Assembly (NCBI GenBank): GCA_031963005.1
Contig: JASSUL010000012.1
Span: forward strand, 1-64,000
Direction of reading: 5' to 3'
DNA: 64,000 nt
Source: JASSUD01 sp031963005
Lineage (GTDB): Bacteria > Pseudomonadota > Gammaproteobacteria > Burkholderiales > Burkholderiaceae
Every line of letters begins with the position of its first letter. The first letter of the stretch is position 1. Made by a program: the position numbers and the translations under genes. Of this stretch, positions 18,500 to 27,150 are shown one piece after another. The notes under the pieces are model-generated. The model had not been told where the DNA came from. It was given only the letters and a program-made list of their open reading frames with translations, and searched no databases.

Positions 18500-19464
18500 G
18501 ATCTACCCGTTTTTTTAGAGCGCTGTGCTTAGGATGCATGCTCAGCCTCAGTCTAGCGGGATGCACGCATACGCGTTTGCCCAGCAACACAGCAGACTCA
18601 GATATCCATTCAGCCGATACTGCAAACCTTGCACAAGCCGCTGGTATAGGAACCCCGACAGAGCCCTTACCGCCTATGGGACCTGCACAATCCTCTACTC
18701 CTCCGGCGCTTATTCATATTCCAGATCCTGCAGATCCTTTTGAAGGCGTGAACCGCGCCATCTTTCGATTTAACGATGCGCTAGATCGCGCTGCATTCAA
18801 ACCGCTTGCCAAAATCTATAATCACACACTTCCCAGAGGCATACGCACGAGTATCACCAGCTTTTTTTCGAATATTGCTGATGTCTACACCATGCTCAAC
18901 AACTACCTGCAAGGCAACATTACTGCAGGGTCGGAAGATCTGATGCGGGTTTCTATCAACAGTGTCTTTGGCATACTGGGCCTCTTTGATATTGCAACTC
19001 CAGCAGGTTTGCCCAAGCATCAAGAAGATTTCGGCCAAACCTTAGGACACTACGGTATACGGCCAGGCCCGTACTTGGTACTTCCATTTTTAGGGCCAAG
19101 CACGGTGCGTGATGCCGCTGGCTTTGTCGTGGATCGCATAGCCGACCCCACTACCTACATCCATAAAATAGATGTTCGCAACCAGTTATATGCGCTGCGC
19201 TTTCTGAGTACCCGTGCTTCCTATTTAGAAGTCACTGGTCTGATGAATCGGGTCTCCTTAGATCAATATATTTCGGTACGCAATGCTTACTTGCAACGTC
19301 GCGATTACGTCATTCATGGCGATACACAGGCATTACCCAACTATGAAGATGACGACGATGACGACGCTTCCGACACCTCCAACCAAAAAGCGTTAGCCAA
19401 AAAGTCTATGCCTGCCACTCATATCTTACCTCCTGGCACGCTCCCTGGTCTGCGCATTCGTTAA
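18496..19464 (+). CDS. mlaA: Mla outer-membrane lipoprotein (VacJ)
   Basis: 322 residues. Lipoprotein signal with lipobox SLAGC at about 19-23. After a variable linker the MlaA domain starts at PADPFEGVNRAIFRFNDALD and continues with PRGIRTSITSFFSNIADVY, INSVFGILGLFDIA, EDFGQTLGHYG and YLVLPFLGPSTVRD. It removes misplaced phospholipids from the outer leaflet of the outer membrane. An acidic run (EDDDDDDASD) lies near the C-terminus. The soluble shuttle MlaC and the STAS protein MlaB, which often follow, are absent here: the next gene is ugd. Confidence 0.95.
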   Translation: MRSTRFFRALCLGCMLSLSLAGCTHTRLPSNTADSDIHSADTANLAQAAGIGTPTEPLPPMGPAQSSTPPALIHIPDPADPFEGVNRAIFRFNDALDRAAFKPLAKIYNHTLPRGIRTSITSFFSNIADVYTMLNNYLQGNITAGSEDLMRVSINSVFGILGLFDIATPAGLPKHQEDFGQTLGHYGIRPGPYLVLPFLGPSTVRDAAGFVVDRIADPTTYIHKIDVRNQLYALRFLSTRASYLEVTGLMNRVSLDQYISVRNAYLQRRDYVIHGDTQALPNYEDDDDDDASDTSNQKALAKKSMPATHILPPGTLPGLRIR

Positions 19465-19493
19465 TTTTCCTGTAGCTCTTAGAATCCTATTGT

Positions 19494-20855
19494 ATGAATA
19501 TCACTTTAATCGGCACAGGCTATGTTGGCCTCGTAACAGGCGTATGTCTAGCAGAAATGGGGCATGCTGTTTTTTGCCTTGATGTAGATGAACGCAAAAT
19601 TGCACAACTGAATCAAGGGATCATGCCCATCCATGAGGAGGGTTTAGAGGCCCTAATTACGCGTAATCGTGCCGCAGGACGGTTGCAGTTTTCTACCGAT
19701 ATCGCTGCAGCAGTCGCCCATGGCCCACTCCAATTTATTGCCGTAGGGACTCCCTCTGACGAAGATGGCTCTGCAGATTTACAACATGTGCTAGCAGCGG
19801 CACGTAGTATTGCTGAGCATATGGATAGCTTTAAGATCGTTATCAATAAATCGACCGTACCCGTTGGCACCGCCCAAAAAGTACGCGCTGTTTTAGAGGA
19901 AACCCTCCATGCACGTGGTATAGCATGCGGCTTTTCGGTGGTCTCGAATCCAGAGTTCTTGAAAGAAGGCGTTGCGATCAAGGATTTTATGGATCCAGAT
20001 CGCATTGTTTTAGGATGCGACTCCGATGCAGCAGGCCAGCAAGCGCGAGAGGTCCTATCAGAACTCTACGCACCTTTTAACGCCCCTCAAAAACGTGTAC
20101 TCCATATGGACGTGCGTTCCGCAGAGCTCACGAAATACGCAGCGAACGCCATGCTCGCTACGCGCATCTCTTTTATGAATGAGTTGGCTATACTCGCCGA
20201 ACACCTAGGAGTAGATATCGAATCCGTACGCGAAGGCCTGGGATCTGATCGCCGTATTGGTCCCGCTTTTCTCAAAGCAGGCTGCGGTTATGGAGGATCT
20301 TGTCTCCCCAAAGACAATCGGGCACTTTTAAACACCGCACGCAAATACCAGCAACAACTGCATATTTTGCAAGCCGCAGAAACGGTGAATCAGCAGCAAA
20401 AAAATGTCCTTCTCCAAAAAATCACTACCCGCTTTGGTGCCGATCTCTCAGGACATACGTTTGCAATATGGGGCCTGGCTTTCAAACCCAATACTGATGA
20501 CATGCGTGAAGCCCCTAGTCGTTCACTCATACGCGCGCTGTTAGAGCACGGCGCTACCGTGGTCGCTTATGATCCAGTTGCGACCGCTGAAGCACAACGC
20601 ACCCTTGCTTTGGATTTACAAGACCACGCACATCTGCAAGCCCACCTGCATTTTGCAGCTCACCCGCTAGACGCTGCTCAAAATGCCGACGCTCTAGTCC
20701 TCATGACCGAATGGGAAGCCTTTAAAAAACCCGACTTCCCCGCACTCAAAGCCAAACTCCAGCACGCTGTCGTCTTCGATGGTCGTAATCTTTACGAACC
20801 CTCTGAATTACGCATGCAAGGCTTTGAATATCACGGAATCGGTCGGCCGCTGTAA
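19494..20855 (+). CDS. ugd: UDP-glucose 6-dehydrogenase
   Basis: 453 residues. NAD-binding Rossmann start ITLIGTGYVGLVTGVCLAEMGH, then VGTPSDEDGSADL, KSTVPVGTA and the central helix AELTKYAANAMLATRISFMNE. The catalytic cysteine lies in CGYGGSCLPKD. It oxidises UDP-glucose to UDP-glucuronate, a precursor for surface polysaccharides and for lipid A modification with aminoarabinose. It sits 29 bp after mlaA. About 250 bp of DNA with no recognisable gene separates it from the next symporter. Confidence 0.96.
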   Translation: MNITLIGTGYVGLVTGVCLAEMGHAVFCLDVDERKIAQLNQGIMPIHEEGLEALITRNRAAGRLQFSTDIAAAVAHGPLQFIAVGTPSDEDGSADLQHVLAAARSIAEHMDSFKIVINKSTVPVGTAQKVRAVLEETLHARGIACGFSVVSNPEFLKEGVAIKDFMDPDRIVLGCDSDAAGQQAREVLSELYAPFNAPQKRVLHMDVRSAELTKYAANAMLATRISFMNELAILAEHLGVDIESVREGLGSDRRIGPAFLKAGCGYGGSCLPKDNRALLNTARKYQQQLHILQAAETVNQQQKNVLLQKITTRFGADLSGHTFAIWGLAFKPNTDDMREAPSRSLIRALLEHGATVVAYDPVATAEAQRTLALDLQDHAHLQAHLHFAAHPLDAAQNADALVLMTEWEAFKKPDFPALKAKLQHAVVFDGRNLYEPSELRMQGFEYHGIGRPL

Positions 20856-21117
20856 TTCGGTATCTATCACCACCCGCTTGTCTGCCAGATCCGGTTTCAT
20901 TTAGGACGCGATTATTGCTCGGTTGTCCGTTGCGCTTTGCCATTTATCTTGCTGCGCCTTCGGCCCGATATCGCACAAACCCCTTTACGTTCTCTGTGTC
21001 ACCAGCTGAATGCAAGCCGTTTTATGTCATTCTTTGCGACAAAATAGCGTCTTAAATCCGTCAAATTGAAACTATTTAGCTTCACATTGACGTGAAATAG
21101 CGAAGAATGATCCCACT

Positions 21118-21124
21118 AAGGAGG
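21118..21124 (+). promoter_or_regulatory. strong ribosome binding site deciding a GTG start
   Basis: A perfect aaggagg lies 6 bases before a GTG at 21131 and downstream of the ATG at 21107, so translation of the symporter most likely begins at the GTG. Confidence 0.75.
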
Positions 21125-21130
21125 TATGTA

Positions 21131-22540
21131 GTGCCCTTAAATGATTTGCTGTTTAATTATGTCCTTGTTTTTCTTCTGTTAGGCGTTGGTATATTTTTCA
21201 CGTTTTACTTCCGCTTCATTCAGTTACGCGCTTTAGCGCATAGTGTGCGCATGCTATGGCAAGGGGGTAATACAGGAGGGGTGACCCCCTTTCAAGCCTT
21301 TGCGATTGGTTTAGCCAGTCGGGTAGGCACAGGCAACATCGTAGGGGTAGCAGTCGCTTTAACAGTCGGTGGACCAGGGGCCATTTTTTGGATGTGGGTC
21401 ACTGCGCTGCTGGGCATGTCGTCTGCTTTTGTTGAGGCAACCCTCGCGCAGATTTTCAAAGTCCCTCATGGCGATCGCTCTTTTCGAGGCGGGCCTGCCT
21501 ATTACATTAGAACCGGTTTAGGTTCACGATTCTTTAGTACCGTATTTGCGCTTATCTTCGCCATGACCTTTGGCTTCGCGTTTAATGCCGTACAGGCGCA
21601 TTCTATGGCAGATGCTTTTCATCAAGCATTCGGCTTAACCCCTTATACCACTGGCATCATCTTGGTCTTGCTAACGGCTCCTGTTCTATTTGGCGGCATC
21701 TATCGCGTAAGCCAAGTGTCCCAGGTCGTCGTCCCCCTGATGGCGGTTGGTTATTTAGCACTAGCAGGCTACGTGGTAGCGCAAAACCTCCCTGCTTTAC
21801 CCGCTATTTTCTCGTTAATTTTCAAAAGCGCATTCGGTATGACGCAGGCTGCTGGAGGATTCGCAGGCTATGCGATCAGCCAAGTCATGTTAATCGGCAT
21901 CAAACGGGGCTTATTCTCGAACGAAGCAGGTATGGGAAGCGCGCCGAACTCAGCAGCGATGGCCACGACTTCTCATCCCGTCACACAAGGCTTATTACAA
22001 ATGCTGGGCGTGTTTGTCGATACACTCATCATTTGTAGCGCCACCGCTTTGATGATTCTGGCATCAGGCCAATATGAAATGGGCATGCAAGTAGAAGGCG
22101 CTGCACTCACGCAACGCGCAATTGCAAGCGCAGTGGGTGGATGGGGCAATATTTTTATGGCTGTAGCGATTTTTTTCTTTGCCTGGACATCCATCATCGG
22201 CAATTACGCTTATGCGGAAGGCAATGTTAAATTTATCTCGCGCCAAAAATTGGTATTGCCTCTGTTTCGTATAGCAGTACTCGTTGCCGTCGTAGCAGGC
22301 AGCCTCAGCAGTTTGCCAAGAGTATGGCAACTAGCTGACATTAGCATGGCAGGTATGACGATTATTAACTTGATCGCGATTGTACGATTGAGGAAATATG
22401 TACGAGCAGCCTGGCACGACTATAAGTCCCAGCGTGCAAACGGTTTGAATGAACCTATCTTTGATCTTGCCGTAGTCCCCGCCTTCGTCTGTAACCTGGC
22501 TAAAGTCGTATGGGCGAAAGAAAGCAAAGCGAATCCCTAA
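21131..22540 (+). CDS. alanine/glycine:sodium symporter (AGCS family)
   Basis: 469 residues from the GTG chosen by the ribosome site; an ATG at 21107 would add 8 residues. About 11 membrane segments. AGCS hallmarks are FRFIQLRAL, ASRVGTGNIVGVAVAL, TVGGPGAIFWMWVTALLGM and GLFSNEAGMGSAPNSAA. It imports alanine or glycine with sodium across the inner membrane. Amino acid import is in keeping with a host-dependent lifestyle, though that is inference. It is bounded downstream by the hairpin element at 22573. Confidence 0.93.
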   Translation: MPLNDLLFNYVLVFLLLGVGIFFTFYFRFIQLRALAHSVRMLWQGGNTGGVTPFQAFAIGLASRVGTGNIVGVAVALTVGGPGAIFWMWVTALLGMSSAFVEATLAQIFKVPHGDRSFRGGPAYYIRTGLGSRFFSTVFALIFAMTFGFAFNAVQAHSMADAFHQAFGLTPYTTGIILVLLTAPVLFGGIYRVSQVSQVVVPLMAVGYLALAGYVVAQNLPALPAIFSLIFKSAFGMTQAAGGFAGYAISQVMLIGIKRGLFSNEAGMGSAPNSAAMATTSHPVTQGLLQMLGVFVDTLIICSATALMILASGQYEMGMQVEGAALTQRAIASAVGGWGNIFMAVAIFFFAWTSIIGNYAYAEGNVKFISRQKLVLPLFRIAVLVAVVAGSLSSLPRVWQLADISMAGMTIINLIAIVRLRKYVRAAWHDYKSQRANGLNEPIFDLAVVPAFVCNLAKVVWAKESKANP

Positions 22541-22572
22541 CCTTGCCTTGCTATTGAGCAAAAGACGTCTTT

Positions 22573-22731
22573 CTTAGAGCCTGTTCATAATCTCCAGAAA
22601 TAACCTTTGAGGTCGTCATGTTGGGGTTCGTACCTCACCCCAACCTACCATTTTTTGGCATTTTTCGTAGGTTGGGGTGACGAAGGAACCCCAACACAAC
22701 CTGCTTTTAAAGATTGTGAACAGGTTCTAAG
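22573..22731. mobile_element. MITE-like nested inverted-repeat element, 159 bp
   Basis: Outer 21-bp inverted repeats lie at 22573-22593 and 22711-22731 (right end gtgaacaggttctaag) with two mismatches. An inner pair of about 32 bp is related to the arms of the elements at 37.4, 43.1 and 61.8 kb (catgttggggttc ... gaaggaaccccaaca). It has no coding capacity. The perfect inner pairing would fold strongly in RNA and could serve as a terminator for the symporter gene. Confidence 0.7.
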
Positions 22732-22792
22732 CTCTCAAGCTTATTTTTAACCTCTGCTCGTATGACTTCGGATTGCTTCAGCTGGTGAATAA

Positions 22793-23674
22793 TCAAGGAG
22801 TACCTGAGGAGGTACCATATAATTCAATGTATTCACTAAATGAAATTACTTTTAGGAAATTAAATATTCTTATTGCGTGACTGGAAAGGTCATTTCTGAG
22901 TGTTTCCAATTTCCGCTTTTTTCTGCGCTCTGCAGGGGTACAGCTTGTTATGAATGTCCCTACTGCTTTTGGAAAAGCTTTAATCGATTCAAGGAAAGAA
23001 ATCCATATTGTACATATTGCACAACCAAAAAGGACAAAAGGGCGTTTTAAACGACTCATGCCTTTGAAGTGCGTTTTATATGTGAAATTTCTGTTATCGA
23101 TTGGTGCATTATAAATTATGTTACTTGTATTTTTTTCATAAATTAATAATGCCTCATCGATTATATTTCGTAAAGCGATATCAACTTCTGCAATATTAAT
23201 TGCTTGCTTCGATTATAGTGTCACTATAAAACAACTAAAAATATAACTTGCACAGACTTTTACATTTTTTCCAATTTCTTCTTCGAGTTTTAGTTTTTCT
23301 CTGAATTCTTCACAAACATCCTCTATAAGCCAATCTGTGTCTGTACAGGTAAATTTTTCACTGAATTCGATCAATTTCAATTTTTTACATGCCTCTACTA
23401 CAGTATCTATAGACTGGATGTAGTTATCCGTTGGCGATAAGATTTCTAATAGTTTCAGCACAGCTAATGTTTTACTGAGTATTCCAGCTGCGAACCTAGG
23501 TGTGCGATTTATAAAGTTTAGGAGCTCGAGTGCCGCAGGACGTCTATTATCAGAAGAGTCTTTCTTGACAATGGGGAATCGTGATAAGTCTTCGTCGTTT
23601 GAATGAATAGAAGCTACTGAGTGTCTAGGAGAAGGCGGTGCAGTGCCTATCGGAGTAGATGCCAAGCTTGGCAT
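22793..23674 (-). pseudogene. hypothetical protein gene interrupted by one in-frame TAA
   Basis: On the minus strand an ATG at 23674 opens 153 codons to a TAA at 23213-23215. The same frame then continues without another stop for 139 codons to 22793. The second half (INIAEVDIALRNIIDEALLIY ... SYLE-like ISFLESIKAFPKAVGTFITS) reads as protein, so this looks like one gene of about 293 residues broken by a nonsense codon. The stop lies inside the palindrome tatagtgtcactata. The N-terminus is Ser/Pro-rich (IGTAPPSPRHSVASIHSND). The function is unknown to me. AT-rich composition and lack of family resemblance suggest accessory, possibly effector, origin. Confidence 0.6.
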
Positions 23675-23788
23675 AAAAATCCTCAGAGAAATGGAAGCGC
23701 AATAATGAGAGTGGGGATATCGAGGTTTCTACCTCCCCCAATCTATTATGCAGCTTCAAAATAGGCTGTTCCGCATACCAAATATACA

Positions 23789-24601
23789 TCATACCCAGTG
23801 CCGCGCTTCCGGAAAGGAACCCTCTTTGACAGCCTGAACATAAGCCACCACGGCTGCTGCGATGCCGTTCTGCCCTGCTAGAAAATCTTTGCTAAAACGG
23901 GGAGGATGTGCGCTGAGGCCGAGGAGATCATGTAAGACTAAAATCTGTCCGGAGCAATGAGGGCCGGCGCCGATACCTATCGTAGGACGTTGCACCGTTC
24001 GGGTTACTTCTTCTGCTAACTTGGCAGGAACAGCTTCCAGCACGAACATATGTGCACCGGCATCGCGCAGAATATGCGCCTCTTCTAACAATTTTTGCGC
24101 CTGCGCAGGCTCCTTGGCCTGCATCTTGAACCCGCCTAACATATGTACGGATTGGGGGGTGAGGCCGAGATGTACACATACGGGAATCCCACGCTGTTTT
24201 AACATATGCACCGTCTCGGCTAACCAAGCCCCTCCTTCTAGTTTGACAATATGCGCACCTGCTCGCATGAGCTGCACGGCATGTGTGAGCGCATCTTGCG
24301 GCGTGGCATAGGTGCCAAATGGCAAATCGGCCATCAGCAAGGCCCGGCTATTGCCACGGGCTACGCAATGGGTGTGGTACACCATATCCTGTATCGATAC
24401 GGGCAAGGTCGTCGCGTGCCCTTGTAATACATTTCCTAGCGAATCTCCCACAAGCAATACCTCTATTCCCGCTGCATTGAGGACCTGTGCAAAGCTCGCG
24501 TCATAGCATGTCAGCGCGGCAATCTTATGAGATTGCTCGTGCATGCGTTGCACTTCCGGCAAGGTGATTGTGCGAGAAGCCGCAGGTTGAGAGGCACTCA
24601 T
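23789..24601 (-). CDS. panB: 3-methyl-2-oxobutanoate hydroxymethyltransferase
   Basis: 270 residues. Family motifs are KIAALTCYDASFAQ, EVLLVGDSLGNVLQGH (metal-binding aspartate), LMADLPFGTY, VKLEGGAW, VCVHLGLTPQSVHMLGGF and PTIGIGAGPHCSGQILVLHD. It makes ketopantoate, the first step of pantothenate and CoA synthesis, from ketoisovalerate and methylene-THF. Its ATG overlaps the folK stop by 4 bases, so the two are translationally coupled (folK-panB). PanC is not in the window. Confidence 0.96.
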   Translation of the reverse strand: MSASQPAASRTITLPEVQRMHEQSHKIAALTCYDASFAQVLNAAGIEVLLVGDSLGNVLQGHATTLPVSIQDMVYHTHCVARGNSRALLMADLPFGTYATPQDALTHAVQLMRAGAHIVKLEGGAWLAETVHMLKQRGIPVCVHLGLTPQSVHMLGGFKMQAKEPAQAQKLLEEAHILRDAGAHMFVLEAVPAKLAEEVTRTVQRPTIGIGAGPHCSGQILVLHDLLGLSAHPPRFSKDFLAGQNGIAAAVVAYVQAVKEGSFPEARHWV

Positions 24602-25176
24602 AACGAACCCATTTTCTGAATATATTGATAAGGAGAAAAAACCGCAGAGGCTTTGTCTGTTTCTGGCTGCGCGAGAACTGAAGCAGTGTCATACCGGTCC
24701 GGCAAACCCGCTGCACGTACGGAAAAATGCAGTTTTTTTAAAAAAGCGATTGCAGGGCCTTTTTGAGGAATTTCTATATGAGGATCCAATTCTATCAACG
24801 GCACGAGTGCGAAAGCGCGGTCCGTCAAGCGGGGGTGCGGGATAGTCAAACCTTCCTTATGAATACAGTGCGCGCCATATAACAAGATATCGATATCTAA
24901 CGTACGCGGTGCATTTTTATAAGAGCGCGTGCGATGAAAGGCATGCTCTATATCTTGGCATAGAGCCAACAAAGCAGCGGCATCCAGCGCGGTATCCACC
25001 GCGACCACTGTATTGTAATAATCATCACCTTGCGCCTCAAAAGGATGCGTACGATACAAGCTGGCCGCTCGGAGATGGCGTATATCAGGATGGAGAGCCA
25101 GACGCGCAATAGCCTGCTCTATCGTGACCTGCGCGAGCCCCAGATTGGCTCCTAGGCCGAGATAGGCGGTGATCAT
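24598..25176 (-). CDS. folK: HPPK, 6-hydroxymethyl-dihydropterin pyrophosphokinase
   Basis: 192 residues from the ATG at 25176, where the family begins (MITAYLGLGANLG). The frame stays open to 25269, but that would add a Phe-rich stretch not seen in the family. Hallmarks: YYNTVVAVDT, RTYKNAPR-like TRSYKNAPRTLDIDILLYG and TIPHPRLTDRAFALVPL. It phosphorylates hydroxymethyl-dihydropterin for folate synthesis. The last 40 residues (SVLAQPETDKASAV) extend beyond the usual end. A ribosome site is not obvious, so the longer start (ATG at 25254 after AAAGGA) cannot be excluded. Confidence 0.9.
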   Translation of the reverse strand: MITAYLGLGANLGLAQVTIEQAIARLALHPDIRHLRAASLYRTHPFEAQGDDYYNTVVAVDTALDAAALLALCQDIEHAFHRTRSYKNAPRTLDIDILLYGAHCIHKEGLTIPHPRLTDRAFALVPLIELDPHIEIPQKGPAIAFLKKLHFSVRAAGLPDRYDTASVLAQPETDKASAVFSPYQYIQKMGSL

Positions 25177-25554
25177 CAGAGAGAAAAAAGAAAAGAAGAA
25201 GAAAGGCAGAAGTATAGGGGACGTTTGCAGGCTTGGGGAACGTAAAAAAGACATTCCTTTGAATGCCAATGCGCCAATGTGTGAAGAAATTTTCTAGAGC
25301 ATCAGGTGGCAGGGTCACTGGATTTTTAATGCAGATACTCACGTTAATTATCAGGCTTTATTTATAGAGCGGAGGATTTTCTGCACTGAGTATGCTTTTT
25401 TGCATCACAGGAATTTTAATTTAGCAAAGTGGAAAAGCGTTGTTGAAAATATGCTGGATGGGGTAGGTATTACCCAATATTTTCAGTAAAGAATAGTACG
25501 GCTAGGCGAAAGTTGAATGAATAATACATAAGTACATTAAAAATAGGACTAACC

Positions 25555-25940
25555 ATGGCCTCTTCCGTACCTTCTACATCCAATTTTGTTAGTCAATTAA
25601 ATGCGATGCGAAGCCAGATCAATGTGGCAATAACTCAGGCATCTAATTCGATAAATCACACAGAAAATGTGGATGAAACGCTAGGAAGCGTACCCGCGGA
25701 AGCGCCAGTAAATTTAAATATTGGGCGGTTAGTGCATTGGATATAGCGCCGACTATTGAAGAGGCGCGAGTTATTGACGAGATGTTGCTGCCTATTCAAA
25801 GAGACATAGCCCATGCTTTAGAGAAGACATGCAAGCGGAGATACACTCAATTTGAAGAGCAGTGCCATAGCTTAGAAGAAGTCTATCTGACCTTTCCCCT
25901 CGCAACACACCCATACGTCTTTTTCAAGAATGCTAGGTGA
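25555..25940 (+). pseudogene. small unknown gene with a frameshift
   Basis: Two overlapping frames, 25555-25746 (63 aa) and 25737-25940 (67 aa), join naturally near 25728. The first ends LNIGRLVHWI, while the second frame reads SALDIAPTIEEARVIDEMLLPIQRDIAHALEK through the same bases. A single-base change would restore one protein of about 127 residues. The N-terminus (SNFVSQLNAMRSQINVAITQASNSINH) looks amphipathic. I recognise no family. It may be a decayed small effector, or two real overlapping genes. Confidence 0.45.
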
Positions 25941-25980
25941 GCGAGATAATTGTGTAGCAAGGCCACGCAAGATTTGAGAG

Positions 25981-26002
25981 CGCACATTAGCTCATAGCCT
26001 AA
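25981..26002. repeat. 22-bp exact copy of the 3' end of alr
   Basis: These 22 bases recur exactly and in the same orientation at 27240-27261, inside the 3' end of alr, where they encode LGYELMCA on the minus strand. The pair flanks the SUKH/TPR gene. It resembles a gene-end duplication left by an integration event. Confidence 0.5.
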
Positions 26003-26084
26003 GGCGTGTCCTCAATGAATAACTAATGTTATGCAGTCAGCAGGACTTTCATACCATCGCTAAAAAAACAGACTTCGATACATC

Positions 26085-26933
26085 TCAAAGATGTTTGTGC
26101 ACTTTGTCGCGTGGGCCGTTGGTCAACTGTCCACTGATTTCCTTCTGCCAAGCAAGGAAAGTCAATTTGTCAAAGTTATTGCGCTCCTGGAAAGATACTG
26201 TTTCTCTGTACATAAGCTCTGCATAGGTCTGCATTAACGTACTAGCTTCAACGTAGTGTGATGCCTCAATATATGCCTGGATTATAGAAAGATATAGAGC
26301 ATAGTCACTGTTCCCTTTACTGCCGCCATAGACAAGCTTCAACTCATTTCGTACGCGCCAAAGGGGATCGTCGTCCACGAGGGGATTCGCTGGCTGCTTT
26401 TGCAGCCAGCGAAGTACCTTGATTTTTCTGTTATTACTCTCAAAAGATGGGGGAGATCTGAGCGTCCTGAGAGCGATCAATATCGCTTCGTTTGTTCGAC
26501 GTTGGCGGGCATATTGCTCCCAGAGCCATGAAAGCGCCTCGGTATATTCCGGCAAAATATTTGTTGCGGCCTCCAAAAGTTGTATAGCCTCATCCGTTGC
26601 TTGTAGTCGGATGTGTCCGCGGGCAGCTTCGCAAAGTGCCAATGGTGAGTGCGGGTCTGCGCTCAGGGTTGGGGGCTCGGTGTAGGCTTTACGCGGCAGG
26701 GCTAGGAAGCACTCTAGAGATGAATATACTGGCTGGATTATCCAATTATCATGCCACATCTCGGCGACTAAGGGCTCTTGATCTTCTCTGCCAATTGGCC
26801 AATACAAACCAAAGGAATCTCCATTCCCCCATGAACCCTTTTTGAAAGGCCGGAATCCTAATGGTGGATAGGGCCTGTCATGCTCCCATTTGTAGTTGAA
26901 ACCAACTTTATGTACAAGAGTAGGTAAACGCAT
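26085..26933 (-). CDS. SUKH (SMI1/KNR4-like) plus TPR-like protein
   Basis: 282 residues. Residues about 30-80 resemble a SUKH/SMI1 domain (WGNGDSFGLYWPIGREDQEP, then W-rich MWHDNWIIQP and SSLECFLAL). From about 95 to 270 the protein is helical with TPR-like units (LALCEAARGHIRLQATDEAIQLLE, TEALSWLWEQYARQRRTNEAIL). SUKH proteins are often immunity proteins paired with polymorphic toxins, but no toxin is visible next to it. It lies between two exact 22-bp repeats of the alr 3' end, suggesting it was inserted. The domain assignment is by eye. Confidence 0.6.
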   Translation of the reverse strand: MRLPTLVHKVGFNYKWEHDRPYPPLGFRPFKKGSWGNGDSFGLYWPIGREDQEPLVAEMWHDNWIIQPVYSSLECFLALPRKAYTEPPTLSADPHSPLALCEAARGHIRLQATDEAIQLLEAATNILPEYTEALSWLWEQYARQRRTNEAILIALRTLRSPPSFESNNRKIKVLRWLQKQPANPLVDDDPLWRVRNELKLVYGGSKGNSDYALYLSIIQAYIEASHYVEASTLMQTYAELMYRETVSFQERNNFDKLTFLAWQKEISGQLTNGPRDKVHKHL

Positions 26934-27150
26934 ACGCTTTCTTAGTTTGAGTTTAGAGTTATTAGTACTGCAATCTGCGTAGTAACATCATTTAATAAAA
27001 TCTGTTAATGGTGGAGAGCTAAATGAAATGGCGAACTACCGAGGAATTCTCAGTAGTTCGCCAGGAAGGCAACCAAACTGTTTGTCTGCAAGCGAGGATG
27101 GTGAAAGCGCTTTTTTGGAAGATACTAAACGGATTCTTAGGGCTTTTTGA

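Noticed and set aside
25177..25269. N-terminal extension of folK
   Set aside because: The extra 31 residues are Phe-rich and outside the family; the family start MITAYLGLGANLG is at 25176, though an AAAGGA-preceded ATG at 25254 leaves some doubt.
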